Shown here: in pieces, positions 27,056 to 36,168 of the stretch
Position numbering within the stretch: the first letter of the stretch is position 1
Layout: each line of letters begins with the position of its first letter
Assembly: GCA_944324495.1 (NCBI GenBank)
Contig: CALUWN010000005.1
Location: forward strand, 1 to 64,000
Length of the DNA stretch: 64,000 nucleotides
Direction of reading: 5' to 3'
From: an uncultured Mucispirillum sp.
Lineage (GTDB): Bacteria; Chrysiogenota; Deferribacteres; Deferribacterales; Mucispirillaceae
Notes under the pieces: model-generated
The model's input: the letters and a program-made list of their open reading frames with translations, nothing else
Database searches by the model: none
What the model was told of the DNA's origin: nothing
Position numbers and translations under genes: made by a program

Positions 27056-28579
27056 TTAATCTCCTATATATTCTTTTTTTAATAATTGTCTATCTATTTT
27101 ACCATTAGGTGTTAATGGCATTTCTTTTAAATAATATACCTTAGTAGGTAATGCATACTTTGGTATTTTAGTTAAAAGCCTTTCTCTAATATATTTAATA
27201 TTAAGTTCACTCTTACTTGTATAAAATAAAGTTATTTCCTTTTCATTATTATTATATAAAACACATACATTTTCCATTTCTTCAACAGAAAATACAGCAG
27301 TTTCTATTTCCCCTAATTCTATTCTATAGCCATTATGTTTTATTTGAAAGTCTTTTCTACCAACATATATAACTTCCTTATATACATTATAATATCCTAA
27401 ATCACCTGTTCTATATATTAATTCAGGGTAATGTTGGTTTAATGGATTTTGCACAAACACTTCTTTTGTTCTATCTAAGTTATTATAATAACCCATAGAT
27501 AAAGATATACCCCTTACACATATTTCTCCTACTTCACCTTGTTCTACCAGCTCATTTGCTTCATTTAATATAATAACATCAGTATTATTGCATGGAATAC
27601 CAATAGGTAACGGCTCATCGTCACTAAACTCCCTATCCACAATATAATAAAGGCAGTCTACAGTTATTTCTGTAGGGCCATATAAATTTGAGTATAATGC
27701 ATTAGGTAAGTTTTTTCGCCAAATATTAAGCTGTTTATTTGGCATTACTTCGCCAGCAAACAATATTTTATTAAGCCCTTTATATTCATATTTTTCAAGC
27801 AACATAGAATTAGCAATTGTAATTAAAACAGAAGGTACCCAAAATATTGATGTAACTCTATTTTCTTCTATTTCCTTTAATATTTTTGCAGGAAATGCAA
27901 AATTCTTTTCCTGCATTAAATATAACATGCAACCTGTATATAAAGTTGTATAAATATCTAATACTGAGTTATCAAAATAAAAGGGTGCTTGATTACCTAT
28001 AATATCCATTTCATTTATTTTATATGTTTCTTCCACCCATATAATATAATCTATTACTGATTGATGATTTATAACAACCCCTTTTGGAACTCCAGTAGAG
28101 CCCGATGTAAAAATAATATATAAAGGGTCCGTACTTATTATATTCTGTTTTACATTTAAAAGTTTATTTTCATCAATATAATATGATAAACAATCTTCTA
28201 TATATATTATCTTATCCTTATCTAATATATCTATAATTTTTTCTTTTGTATTCTCATTTACAACAGCTAACTCTGGGCTTAGAACTGATATAATATTCTT
28301 AATTCTTTCCTTTGGCTGAGTGACATCAATTGGAACATATATGTTACCACTATAAGTTATGCCATGAAAAACTAATAGATTATATACTCCTTTTTCCAAT
28401 AAGACTATTATTGGTTTATTTTTTATATTTTTAGTATCTAATATATAACTTGCTATACACCTGCTTTTATCATATATATCATTAAAAGTAACTTCATAAT
28501 TTACATCTTTATAAGCAATCTTATCAGGGTATTTTTTAAAAGCATTATTTTCAAATAAATCAATAATATTTGTCAGCAT
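27056..28579 (-). CDS. Stand-alone NRPS-type adenylation enzyme (AMP-binding), copy A
   Basis: 507 residues, a complete A domain without condensation or carrier domains. Core motifs: FTSGSTGVPKGVVINH (A3), NLYGPTEITVDCLYY (A5), YRTGDLGYY (A7), GRKDFQIKHNGYRIELGE (A8) and NGKIDRQLLK with the catalytic Lys (A10). It should activate an amino or hydroxy acid with ATP and load it on a free carrier such as the DltC-like protein at 25643. About 40% identical by eye to the adjacent enzyme, a diverged duplication. The specificity residues cannot be assigned here. AGGAG precedes the ATG. Confidence 0.9.
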   Translation of the reverse strand: MLTNIIDLFENNAFKKYPDKIAYKDVNYEVTFNDIYDKSRCIASYILDTKNIKNKPIIVLLEKGVYNLLVFHGITYSGNIYVPIDVTQPKERIKNIISVLSPELAVVNENTKEKIIDILDKDKIIYIEDCLSYYIDENKLLNVKQNIISTDPLYIIFTSGSTGVPKGVVINHQSVIDYIIWVEETYKINEMDIIGNQAPFYFDNSVLDIYTTLYTGCMLYLMQEKNFAFPAKILKEIEENRVTSIFWVPSVLITIANSMLLEKYEYKGLNKILFAGEVMPNKQLNIWRKNLPNALYSNLYGPTEITVDCLYYIVDREFSDDEPLPIGIPCNNTDVIILNEANELVEQGEVGEICVRGISLSMGYYNNLDRTKEVFVQNPLNQHYPELIYRTGDLGYYNVYKEVIYVGRKDFQIKHNGYRIELGEIETAVFSVEEMENVCVLYNNNEKEITLFYTSKSELNIKYIRERLLTKIPKYALPTKVYYLKEMPLTPNGKIDRQLLKKEYIGD

Positions 28580-28680
28580 AAATAACTCCTACATTACTCA
28601 CTTAAAGATATAATACAGATAATTCTTCTATATCTTTTTGTATAAGTTCCTGTGGGTAGAAGCTATCTAATAGAATATTA

Positions 28681-30270
28681 TTATACCGTTTTACCCCCCC
28701 CCTTAAGACTTTGTTTAGATTTATTTTCTTTAACTGTTTCTATATATATTTCTTTTAACAACTGTCTATCTATTTTACCATTAGTATTTCTAGGCATATT
28801 TTCTGTGTGTATATATCTTGTTGGCATCATATACTTTGGTAATGCATCACCAAGCTTTTTCCTAAAATCTGCCATAGATATTTCAGATTCGTTTTCATAA
28901 ACACATACGATTTCTTTTTTCACTTTATCATACATTATACAAACATTATCAACTATTTTCAAAACACTTACAATTATATGCTCTATTTCTCCAAGCTCTA
29001 TGCGGTATCCTAAATGTTTAATCAATGTATCTTTTCTGCCTTTAAACATTATCTCCCCACGGCTGTTTTTACAAACAATATCACCAGTTCTATATATTAA
29101 TTCTGGGTAGTATGGATTTAGTGGGTTTTGAACAAATGCTGCATTAGTTTTCTCTGGATTATTGTAATAACCCATGGCTAACGATGTGCCTCTAATACAC
29201 AACTCGCCATCTTCACCATTAGAAGCCTCTTTATCATCATCTAGTATTAAAATATCACTGTTTCTGCATGGGTAACCTATTGGCAGAGGCTCATCATCTG
29301 CAAAATCTCTGTTTACTATAAAATAAGTGCAGTCAAGAGTAATCTCTATTGGACCATACATATTTACAAACATAGTATATGGAAGCTCTCTTCTCCATAA
29401 ATTTAACTGTTTTGTTGGGAAAACTTCACCAGCAAACCATATTAATTTAACAGATGATAAATCAGCTTTATTAAGCAGCTCCATATTTGCTATATTTACC
29501 ATTATGGTTGGTACCCAAAATAAAAAAGTTGCTTTATATTTTTCAAGCATTTGCAGGATTTTTACAGGAAACATTGCCAGATTATCTGGTATTAAAATAA
29601 TAGTACTAGACCTTGCCATCATTAAGCAAAGTTCAAAACTATATATATCAAATACCACAGGTGAAAGGCTGCCTATCACTTCATTATCTGTAAAAGGCAT
29701 AGTTTCAAATGACCAAGCCATAAAATCAAAGAAACTTCTATGATTTAATACTACACTTTTTGGAACTCCAGTAGAACCAGAAGTATTAATAATACAAAGT
29801 GGATTTGTATCTATATGCATTTTTTGTCTTGCTTGTATTTTTTGATTATCTATTTCTATATTATAATCAAAATTTTCTACATTTATAATATTCCCATTAT
29901 ATATTTCTTTTATTTTTGGCTCATATTGAGAATTTGTTATTATAAAAACAGGGTCAACTTGCTCTATAATATTAGATATTCTCATTATAGGTGTTTTTAT
30001 ATCCATATTCATATAAGGCATACAGGAGTACATTGCTGCTATATTTGAAATAACCACATCTACTGACTTTTCTAAAAATACACCTACAGGTTTATTATAA
30101 GTATCAATATTAGATGATAAAATATATGAAGCAATTTTTTTTGCATGCTCTCTTATAAATGCAAAAGAATATTGTTCATCCCTATCTATCACTGCAGTTT
30201 TTAATGCATTATTTTTAACTACATTATTTTCAAAATATTCAACCAAATTTGTAATCATATTTCCACTCAA
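28681..30270 (-). CDS. Stand-alone NRPS-type adenylation enzyme, copy B, ending in a G9 tract
   Basis: 529 residues with NTSGSTGVPKSVVLNH (A3), NMYGPIEITLDCTYF (A5; Thr replaced by Ile), YRTGDIVCK (A7), GRKDTLIKHLGYRIELGE (A8) and TNGKIDRQLLK (A10). It activates a carboxylic or amino acid for a free carrier protein. The last residues, SLKGGGKTV, are encoded across nine G (28694-28702). With eight G the frame runs on for 30 more residues to a stop at 28602-28604 and fills the otherwise empty gap to the next gene. With ten G it stops right after the tract. The present C-terminus may thus be one phase of a variable end. Confidence 0.9.
   Translation of the reverse strand: MSGNMITNLVEYFENNVVKNNALKTAVIDRDEQYSFAFIREHAKKIASYILSSNIDTYNKPVGVFLEKSVDVVISNIAAMYSCMPYMNMDIKTPIMRISNIIEQVDPVFIITNSQYEPKIKEIYNGNIINVENFDYNIEIDNQKIQARQKMHIDTNPLCIINTSGSTGVPKSVVLNHRSFFDFMAWSFETMPFTDNEVIGSLSPVVFDIYSFELCLMMARSSTIILIPDNLAMFPVKILQMLEKYKATFLFWVPTIMVNIANMELLNKADLSSVKLIWFAGEVFPTKQLNLWRRELPYTMFVNMYGPIEITLDCTYFIVNRDFADDEPLPIGYPCRNSDILILDDDKEASNGEDGELCIRGTSLAMGYYNNPEKTNAAFVQNPLNPYYPELIYRTGDIVCKNSRGEIMFKGRKDTLIKHLGYRIELGEIEHIIVSVLKIVDNVCIMYDKVKKEIVCVYENESEISMADFRKKLGDALPKYMMPTRYIHTENMPRNTNGKIDRQLLKEIYIETVKENKSKQSLKGGGKTV
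28694..28702. repeat. Nine-base G/C homopolymer at the 3' end of adenylation gene B
   Basis: Second G9 (minus strand) of the operon, in the last eight codons of the gene at 28681-30270. Changing length by one switches between three C-termini: KGGGKTV (G9), a 30-residue extension (G8) and an immediate stop (G10). The catalytic domains stay upstream of the tract. Confidence 0.85.
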
Positions 30271-30277
30271 TTTATTT

Positions 30278-31120
30278 TTACATTGCTATAACTGGATATT
30301 TATTTACCACATATTCTTGTATCAAACTATTTGGTAATGGAGCACCTAACATAAAATTAATATCATTTTTTATTCCTTTAACATATATATCTGTAATTTT
30401 ATCTTTATCATAAGTATATATATAATTATCACCTATTGGTACTTCTTGTATTGCTCCATTTTTATATGCTTCCTCTGTAATCTTAGGATTTGTTCCAGCA
30501 ACTACATCTTTACATCTAACAAAAAATTTATATGTATCTTCATACGTTCTTCCTGATGCATCCGTAATTTTACCTGTAAAGTCTTGATTGTAACGATATG
30601 GCACTTTAAGCCTTTCTTCAATAAAATGAGAATATGTAAAACAAGTTGATGGATGAACTCCAAAAAATAAAAATAAAACATTATCTGACTGTTCCAGTTT
30701 ATGATAAGTAGAATTTTCTCCACATGAAAATTTACCTATATCTGTAACTAATGTTTTATCCTTCCCAAAATGCACATTTGACATAATAGGGTCCAGCGAC
30801 CTTACACCTCTACTGTCCTTCCTTGTATAATCATTTAATGCACCCATTAATGTTTTACTTGTTTTAACATTATAAGACTCATTATTAGGAAAACTAAAAG
30901 TAAATGTAGAAAAAATAATATTATCAACTCCAGTAGATAATACTAAATCTAAAAGAGTACCTAAAATTTCCTTTCTTGAAAGCTCTGCATTAGGTATGCC
31001 AAATGATAAATCAGAATGAATATATAAATACTTTGCATTATGAACTTTTAACTTATCAAGTGCATCTATAAAATCGTTTTTCATAACTTTATTGTTATTT
31101 GCATCATTAAATAAAACCAT
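30278..31120 (-). CDS. AAC(3)-family N-acyltransferase, operon copy
   Basis: 280 residues with the fold of aminoglycoside 3-N-acetyltransferases: YIHSDLSFGIP near the N-terminus, FSTFTFSFPN, RSLDPIMSNVHFG, then FGVHPSTCFTYSHFIEE and KVPYRYNQ. Members in glycan loci (I recall Cj1296/Cj1297 of Campylobacter) act on amino sugars rather than antibiotics. In this operon the donor may be an acyl or aminoacyl carrier protein rather than acetyl-CoA. The His after GV and the Glu pair are kept. Resistance to aminoglycosides should not be assumed. It lies 14 bp after the SDR gene. Confidence 0.82.
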   Translation of the reverse strand: MVLFNDANNNKVMKNDFIDALDKLKVHNAKYLYIHSDLSFGIPNAELSRKEILGTLLDLVLSTGVDNIIFSTFTFSFPNNESYNVKTSKTLMGALNDYTRKDSRGVRSLDPIMSNVHFGKDKTLVTDIGKFSCGENSTYHKLEQSDNVLFLFFGVHPSTCFTYSHFIEERLKVPYRYNQDFTGKITDASGRTYEDTYKFFVRCKDVVAGTNPKITEEAYKNGAIQEVPIGDNYIYTYDKDKITDIYVKGIKNDINFMLGAPLPNSLIQEYVVNKYPVIAM

Positions 31121-31134
31121 AATAACCTCTTCCT

Positions 31135-31866
31135 TTATAAATTACTTATCGAATAACCACCATCAACAACTATACTTTGACCTGTAATCCAGCTTGATTT
31201 ATCACTTAGCAGGTATTCAACCATATTTGCAATATCATCTGGTTTACCAAAACCTAGCGGGTGAGCCTGTTTCATTTTTACAAAATATTCATCTTCTGAT
31301 TCTGCATATGCAATGCCACCAGAAACAATACTATTAACCCGTACTTTAGGGGCTAACTCCATTGCTGCTCCACGGGCAAAACTTTCAAGAGCTGCTTTTG
31401 ATGCAGAATATGCAGTCTGCCCCCTGCCACCAAAATGAGCATAGGTTGATGAAATAAAAACTATAGAATCAAGAATATTTTTATATTTTTTCTTAATTAA
31501 AACTTTCAATATTTCTTCAGCAGCAAAAAGGTTTACATTAAATACCCTAAGCCAGTCATTATATTCACCTGTTTTCAGTGGAAAAACTGACATATCACCA
31601 GCAATATGCACAAACCCTTTTATCTGAGTAATACTATTACTATCTAAAAAAGTGCATAAGTCTGATGAAAGAGTTTGAAGATTAGTTAAATCATAAACCC
31701 AATATACGTATTTAGCATCAATAGATAAAACATCAGACAAAAGAACTAACTTCTCTAATCTTCTACCGTGGAGAATTAGATTATATTGTTTTGATAATTC
31801 ACTAACAACTTTTTGCCCAATATGCGATGTGGCACCACTAACTAAAATATATGGGCTGTCACTCAT
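31135..31866 (-). CDS. Short-chain dehydrogenase/reductase (SDR)
   Basis: 243 residues with SGATSHIGQKVV (cofactor loop), HIAGDMS, SSTYAHFGG, YSASKAALESFARG (catalytic Tyr and Lys), RVNSIVSGGIA and SWITGQSIVVDGGYS. It is FabG-like and probably reduces a 3-keto group on a carrier-bound intermediate made by the KAS III two genes upstream. It lies 12 bp after the carrier-protein gene. The decayed SDR at 21781 looks like the counterpart in the duplicated distal module. Confidence 0.88.
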   Translation of the reverse strand: MSDSPYILVSGATSHIGQKVVSELSKQYNLILHGRRLEKLVLLSDVLSIDAKYVYWVYDLTNLQTLSSDLCTFLDSNSITQIKGFVHIAGDMSVFPLKTGEYNDWLRVFNVNLFAAEEILKVLIKKKYKNILDSIVFISSTYAHFGGRGQTAYSASKAALESFARGAAMELAPKVRVNSIVSGGIAYAESEDEYFVKMKQAHPLGFGKPDDIANMVEYLLSDKSSWITGQSIVVDGGYSISNL

Positions 31867-31878
31867 AATATACCTTTA

Positions 31879-32088
31879 CTATGCTTTTTTCTCTATCATA
31901 TCCTTTAATTGAGATGCAGTATCTACAGAGCGAACATCTGATGCTGTTAATGTAACATTGTACGACTTATCTGCCATAGCAATAATAGATAATATGCTTA
32001 ATGAATCATATGCTTCTAAATCTTTTAAATTAGTTTCACTTATCACATCTTCTTCAAAAATTTCTGATAATTGTTTGTAAAAATCCAT
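31879..32088 (-). CDS. Acyl carrier protein
   Basis: 69 residues, a compact carrier. The attachment serine is S29 in EAYDSLSILSI. It lies between KAS III and SDR genes of the same operon, the natural grouping for a dedicated acyl chain. It is shorter at the N-terminus than housekeeping AcpP and differs clearly in helix II, so it is not the fatty-acid ACP. It needs a phosphopantetheinyl transferase that is not encoded in this window. Confidence 0.88.
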   Translation of the reverse strand: MDFYKQLSEIFEEDVISETNLKDLEAYDSLSILSIIAMADKSYNVTLTASDVRSVDTASQLKDMIEKKA

Positions 32089-32105
32089 TTAAAACTCCTA
32101 AAATA

Positions 32106-33254
32106 TTATTTGCTTGCACTATAATTTTCTATTTTATTTTTCCAATATTCAAATTCTTCCTTATATGTCCTTTTCACATTAAAAGGCGCAAGCCTAATAT
32201 CTGAATATTGAAGAAAGTTAAATTGCAATATTGCTGAAGCCCAAGAAAGACCTACTCCAAAACTTACAAGAGCAATATTGTTTTCTGTGTTTTTAAAATC
32301 ACATTGAAATCTATCAAGAACATTAAGGATGCATGATGTTCCTGCTGTATTGCCATAATTTATAAAAGTATTGATACTATACTTATTTTCTGGAATACCC
32401 GCCTTAGAAACTAATGTTTCTACTATCTGTTTGTTAGCTTGATGAACACCTATAAACTCAATATCATCTATTTGAAAATTTGAAACTGATAACAACTCCT
32501 TAATATGCTCAGGTATAACATTCATTGTAAAATCAAATACAGCAAGCCCATCCATAAAACGGCCATTTAAACGCCACTTATTACCATCTTTATCTGTAAT
32601 AATGGTATTTAATGTTTCTGTATTTACAGGAAGCCTTACACCACTTGCAGGAGAAATCATCGCTTCATACTGGTATCCATCAGAACCAATTAAATAAGAA
32701 GAATAAACTTCATCATCACTATATTCTAAAATAGTAGAACAACCAGCATCTGAAAATAGAAGCGAACCCTTTTGGTCTAAATCAGGGTCAAACCTAATTA
32801 CATCACCAGAACATAAAAGCACCCTTTTAGATGCCCGGCTCTCAATAAGAGAAGAAGCCAGCCATAAACCATAAACATAACCAGTGCAGCCCTGAGTAAC
32901 ATCAAAAACAACACAGGATTTTTGAAGCCCTAGCTTTTTTTGAATAATATGAGCAGAAGCAGGGGAAATATAATCCGGCGTTTGAGTTACTAAAATTACA
33001 GAATCAATTGTGCTTTTGTCAATATTTAACTTAGAGACTAGATGCTCTGCTGATTGAACACATATATCAACAGTTGTAATGCCTTCTGGAGCACTGTATC
33101 TAGGGCCGTAGCCAATAATCTTTTTTGCTCTTTCTAGTTTTTTTGTGCTGTTATCAAAAAGGTGTATATAATCATCAATATTTCTACATATATTAGAGGG
33201 GATAACATAATCTATACCAGTAATTTTAACATGCTTAAACTGTGATATAGCCAT
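32106..33254 (-). CDS. 3-oxoacyl-ACP synthase III (FabH-like), first gene of the operon
   Basis: 382 residues with KAS III triad C123 (VTQGCTGYVYG), H271 (GVHQANKQI) and N302 (NYGNTAG). It is longer than housekeeping FabH and probably handles a special starter unit. It opens the biosynthetic operon behind a good promoter at 33276-33304, with GGAGG before the ATG. The following genes, 17 bp and 12 bp apart, are a carrier and an SDR, so the first three proteins could make a short 3-hydroxyacyl group. Campylobacter Cj1303 (fabH2) beside acpP3 is the comparison that comes to mind. Confidence 0.9.
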   Translation of the reverse strand: MAISQFKHVKITGIDYVIPSNICRNIDDYIHLFDNSTKKLERAKKIIGYGPRYSAPEGITTVDICVQSAEHLVSKLNIDKSTIDSVILVTQTPDYISPASAHIIQKKLGLQKSCVVFDVTQGCTGYVYGLWLASSLIESRASKRVLLCSGDVIRFDPDLDQKGSLLFSDAGCSTILEYSDDEVYSSYLIGSDGYQYEAMISPASGVRLPVNTETLNTIITDKDGNKWRLNGRFMDGLAVFDFTMNVIPEHIKELLSVSNFQIDDIEFIGVHQANKQIVETLVSKAGIPENKYSINTFINYGNTAGTSCILNVLDRFQCDFKNTENNIALVSFGVGLSWASAILQFNFLQYSDIRLAPFNVKRTYKEEFEYWKNKIENYSASK

Positions 33255-33275
33255 TTATACCTCCATCTATTCGCA

Positions 33276-33304
33276 GATATACCATATGCGGTGCTGATTG
33301 TCAA
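33276..33304 (-). promoter_or_regulatory. Sigma-70-type promoter of the 12-kb operon
   Basis: Minus strand TTGACA (33304-33299), 17-bp spacer, TATATC (33281-33276), about 22 bp before the KAS III start codon. It gives a very short leader with room for GGAGG. Confidence 0.75.
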
Positions 33305-33680
33305 TGTATTTTTTGCTTCCAATCTTCTAAAAACCATTGAAAAATAATGCAAAAATAGAAAATTAAGACTCCTTGTAATTATTAAAAATCAACACTTCAT
33401 TTAACAACCAGTTACACATATGTTGTCAACTTTAATACATAGTATATTTTACAAATTATACACTTTTATTGCATTTTCATTATTTCAATTAATTTATTAT
33501 TATTTATTAATCTCATACCTTACTAACGCAACCTTAATTTTTATAAATTTTATATGCTTAATATAGTATAAGATATCTTTTCAAAGCATTAGCTTTTTAA
33601 AATAAAAACACCATATATTTATCACTATACACAATAGTTTTGTTTATGAATATATGGTCTTATTAATAAATAATTAAAAA
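33305..33680. other. Gene-free spacer of about 380 bp between the operon promoter and the carrier-protein gene
   Basis: Very AT-rich, with no ORF showing coding character on either strand. It holds one long imperfect inverted repeat (33611-33657, CCATATATTTAT...ATGAATATATGG) followed on the minus strand by GTTTTTATTTT, which may end the carrier-protein transcript. Nothing else is recognisable. Confidence 0.5.
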
Positions 33681-33899
33681 TTATAAATTTGCTTTTGCAA
33701 TTAGCTCTGCAACTGTTTTCATCTCTCTAACTTCTGCAGGAAGCAATGTAATAGATAATTTTTTATTAAAAAATGCCATTACAGCCATTGCTGCAAGGGA
33801 ATCCCACTCTTCCATATCTTCTAAAACCATATCTTCTGTTACTGCTTCATCTCTTTCAAAAACATCTTGTAGTTGTTCTAAAAATTCTGTTTTTGTCAT
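33681..33899 (-). CDS. Acyl carrier protein, separately transcribed
   Basis: 72 residues from the ATG at 33899; GAGGT, inside the longer reading from 33911, is the ribosome-binding site for it. The attachment serine is S34 in EEWDSLAAMAV. It is the intact relative of the frameshifted carrier at 22122-22332, sharing VLEDM and AEVREM. It has its own strong promoter (TTGACA-17-TATTAT at 33956-33928) and is separated from the operon by an AT-rich spacer. A carrier under its own promoter could serve several enzymes of the cluster. Confidence 0.88.
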   Translation of the reverse strand: MTKTEFLEQLQDVFERDEAVTEDMVLEDMEEWDSLAAMAVMAFFNKKLSITLLPAEVREMKTVAELIAKANL

Positions 33900-33927
33900 A
33901 TTATACCTCATATAATTATAATATTAC

Positions 33928-33956
33928 ATAATATGATATTTATTATGCATTGTCAA
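33928..33956 (-). promoter_or_regulatory. Promoter of the separate carrier-protein gene
   Basis: Minus strand TTGACA at 33956-33951, 17-bp spacer, TATTAT at 33933-33928, 29 bp before the start codon. It is divergent from the promoter at 33996-34024, with about 40 bp between the two -35 elements. Confidence 0.75.
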
Positions 33957-33995
33957 TCATATCCTAATTTGGTGGTACCCCAAGTAAAACATTTA

Positions 33996-34024
33996 TTGAC
34001 ATAAAATATGTATGATTATATAAT
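33996..34024 (+). promoter_or_regulatory. Perfect-consensus sigma-70 promoter
   Basis: TTGACA at 33996-34001, 17-bp spacer, TATAAT at 34019-34024. Both hexamers and spacing match the consensus exactly. It drives the AAC(3)-like gene starting at 34059. Confidence 0.8.
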
Positions 34025-34058
34025 ACTGGTTATAATTATTACATAGGATGTTTTTGAC

Positions 34059-34901
34059 GTGAAATATATTACAAAAAGCTCATTAGTAGATGCTCTTTTA
34101 TCTGTAGGAATAGAAAAAAATGATACTGTTTTAGTCCACAGTGATATTGCTTCATTTGGCACTACAGAAAATTTTTCCAGAAAAGATGCTCTAAATATTT
34201 TCTATGAATCATTTATGGAAGTTTTAGGCAACGAAGGGACTTTATGTGTGCCTGCCTATTTTTATGAATATGCACGGTTTGGGATACCTTATGATATTAG
34301 TTTATCACCTGTTTCAAAAGAACTTGGTGTTTTTTCAAGATTTATTAATTCCCTTCCAGAAAGTAAGCGGAGCTGTAATCCGCTGGCTGCTGTTGCTGCT
34401 GTTGGCAAAAATGCTGACTATATATGCGAAATAAAAAACAGACATAACTATGGTGAAGATTCTGCTTTTAACAGACTACATAAACTAAATGCAAAAATTG
34501 TTATGCTGGGTACATCATTAAATTCCGTTACTTTTGGACACTATGTTGAATATCATGTTGGTGTGCCACATATGTATAATAAAATTTATAATATACCAGT
34601 ATTAAATAATGGAGAAGTTATTTTTGACTGGTCTATAAGCAGTGTCCGTTATCTAAATGCTGATGTAGTATATAGCGAATTAAACGGCCAGAAAATAGAT
34701 GAAAATACAAATATACTTTCTCATTATAATCTTATGAAATATCAAAATTATCTTGAAAATACCATATATGTAATTAATACAAACACTTTATACAATGTGC
34801 TTGCCAAAAATTTATTTCAAAACCCATACAGATATCTTGATCATACACCTAATTTCCCAGCAGGGCAGATACCTAATGATGGACCTGTATTAAAAAAATA
34901 A
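34059..34901 (+). CDS. AAC(3)-family N-acyltransferase, divergent copy
   Basis: 280 residues starting at GTG (AGGATG upstream supports it; no ATG is better placed). Family features: VLVHSDIASFGTT, EGTLCVPAYFYEYA, KRSCNPLAAVAAVG, LGTSLNSVTFGHYVEYHVGVPHMYNK. The same family as the gene at 30278-31120, but clearly diverged. It probably transfers an acyl group to an amino sugar. It is the only gene of the cluster on the plus strand and ends 5 bp before the convergent DUF4910 gene. In Campylobacter jejuni, as I recall, similar genes (Cj1296/Cj1297) also adjoin the DUF4910 gene Cj1295. Confidence 0.8.
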   Translation: MKYITKSSLVDALLSVGIEKNDTVLVHSDIASFGTTENFSRKDALNIFYESFMEVLGNEGTLCVPAYFYEYARFGIPYDISLSPVSKELGVFSRFINSLPESKRSCNPLAAVAAVGKNADYICEIKNRHNYGEDSAFNRLHKLNAKIVMLGTSLNSVTFGHYVEYHVGVPHMYNKIYNIPVLNNGEVIFDWSISSVRYLNADVVYSELNGQKIDENTNILSHYNLMKYQNYLENTIYVINTNTLYNVLAKNLFQNPYRYLDHTPNFPAGQIPNDGPVLKK

Positions 34902-34906
34902 TTATA

Positions 34907-36163
34907 CTATTTTTTTTCTGCTAAATTGTGGCTTATTAACTCATCAAAAAATTTTTTTATAAAGCTGTATGATGCACCTGTTTTTAAAGCAATATTAAAA
35001 CATGATACATTGCCATCTGCATATATTTGTGCTGATTCAATATGCTTATAACCCTGTGGGTTTTTCTGGCAGTCTACATATAAATTATATCTAGATAAAC
35101 ATAATGGACCTTTATATTTTAACACTGGCACGTAATCTGTTTCTAATATTTCAATAATATCAAAAATAATTTTTTCATACTCTTCTATTTTTGAAAAATT
35201 AATATTTTCATAACTATCATCGCTGGAATGATAATAAGGTGGCACAATCTGCCCTAATGTTACTGTTGGTATATTATAATATGGACCATTATAAAACATT
35301 TCGTCGTTGCCTATTAACTGCCTGTAACCACGTTTTTCATACTTTAATACATTATGATTAAAAATATGCTCTACTATACTATCTATAATGCTGTCACCTT
35401 GAAATGATGTAGAAAAAGCAAAATCAGTAGTTGCACCTATTAAATCTAAGAAAAACGCACCATTTATATTTTTTACTTCATCATCAGATAAGCTGTCTAA
35501 AAAAGCAGCTGCAGCATAATATTCTGGACCAAATACAAACTTATATGTATTTTTTAAATCCATAGTTTGTAATTTTTTAAATATTTGTGTTAATAATGCC
35601 ACATTTGTAAGCCCATCAGTTGCTTGAGCTGGGTGGCAGGTATGAGCTGCAAAAATATAGGTTTTACCACCACTTCCTGCCTGAGCCACACCTGTAAGCA
35701 TATCTTCATTATTATTAATATCAGCTTGAATATCTACTATGTACTCATCATCATTCAAACAGGAAAAAACATTATAAGGAAGGCAAAACCCCCAGTTTTC
35801 TGACCTGATGCTAAAGCCCTGCTTATAATGGTAAGGTATTATATCTGGTCGCTTTTCATCTGTCATGATATGCTTTAGTAATTCTTCTTTTGAAACTTTA
35901 CCTTGGAAATTAATAGAATTTGTCCATAAATATAGAGGGTTTTTGTGAAAATCTGCAATCACTTCACCATTTAATCTTTTTAATACACCTTTTTTAACAT
36001 GATGATATTCTGGAATAACCCATGTTAAAACTTCGCTGCCAGATTTTGCACTTATTACTTTAGCTGATAAAATATCTGATACATGGCGTACAAGAGCATT
36101 ACTTTCATCAGATACTGGAGTTCTTGAAGTGTTTATATGCTTACTTATTATATCTTTAATCAT
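34907..36163 (-). CDS. DUF4910 / M28-like aminopeptidase-fold protein
   Basis: 418 residues. AAHTCHPAQATDGLTN shows the His/Asp zinc-site region of M28-type folds, GPEYYAAAAFLDSL the next helix, and PPYYHSSDDSYENIN the last His site. This set matches DUF4910 proteins such as Campylobacter Cj1295, a phase-variable gene linked to adding a methylated glyceric acid to pseudaminic acid on flagellin. It is cytoplasmic, with no signal peptide. It may act as a transferase or deacylase in glycan decoration. It lies 5 bp after the unknown gene at 36169, so the two form an operon. Confidence 0.78.
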   Translation of the reverse strand: MIKDIISKHINTSRTPVSDESNALVRHVSDILSAKVISAKSGSEVLTWVIPEYHHVKKGVLKRLNGEVIADFHKNPLYLWTNSINFQGKVSKEELLKHIMTDEKRPDIIPYHYKQGFSIRSENWGFCLPYNVFSCLNDDEYIVDIQADINNNEDMLTGVAQAGSGGKTYIFAAHTCHPAQATDGLTNVALLTQIFKKLQTMDLKNTYKFVFGPEYYAAAAFLDSLSDDEVKNINGAFFLDLIGATTDFAFSTSFQGDSIIDSIVEHIFNHNVLKYEKRGYRQLIGNDEMFYNGPYYNIPTVTLGQIVPPYYHSSDDSYENINFSKIEEYEKIIFDIIEILETDYVPVLKYKGPLCLSRYNLYVDCQKNPQGYKHIESAQIYADGNVSCFNIALKTGASYSFIKKFFDELISHNLAEKK

Positions 36164-36168
36164 AAAAA

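Noticed and set aside
30278-31120. Aminoglycoside resistance gene
   Set aside because: The AAC(3) fold is present, but position in a glycan-type cluster and divergence argue for an amino-sugar or carrier-protein substrate.
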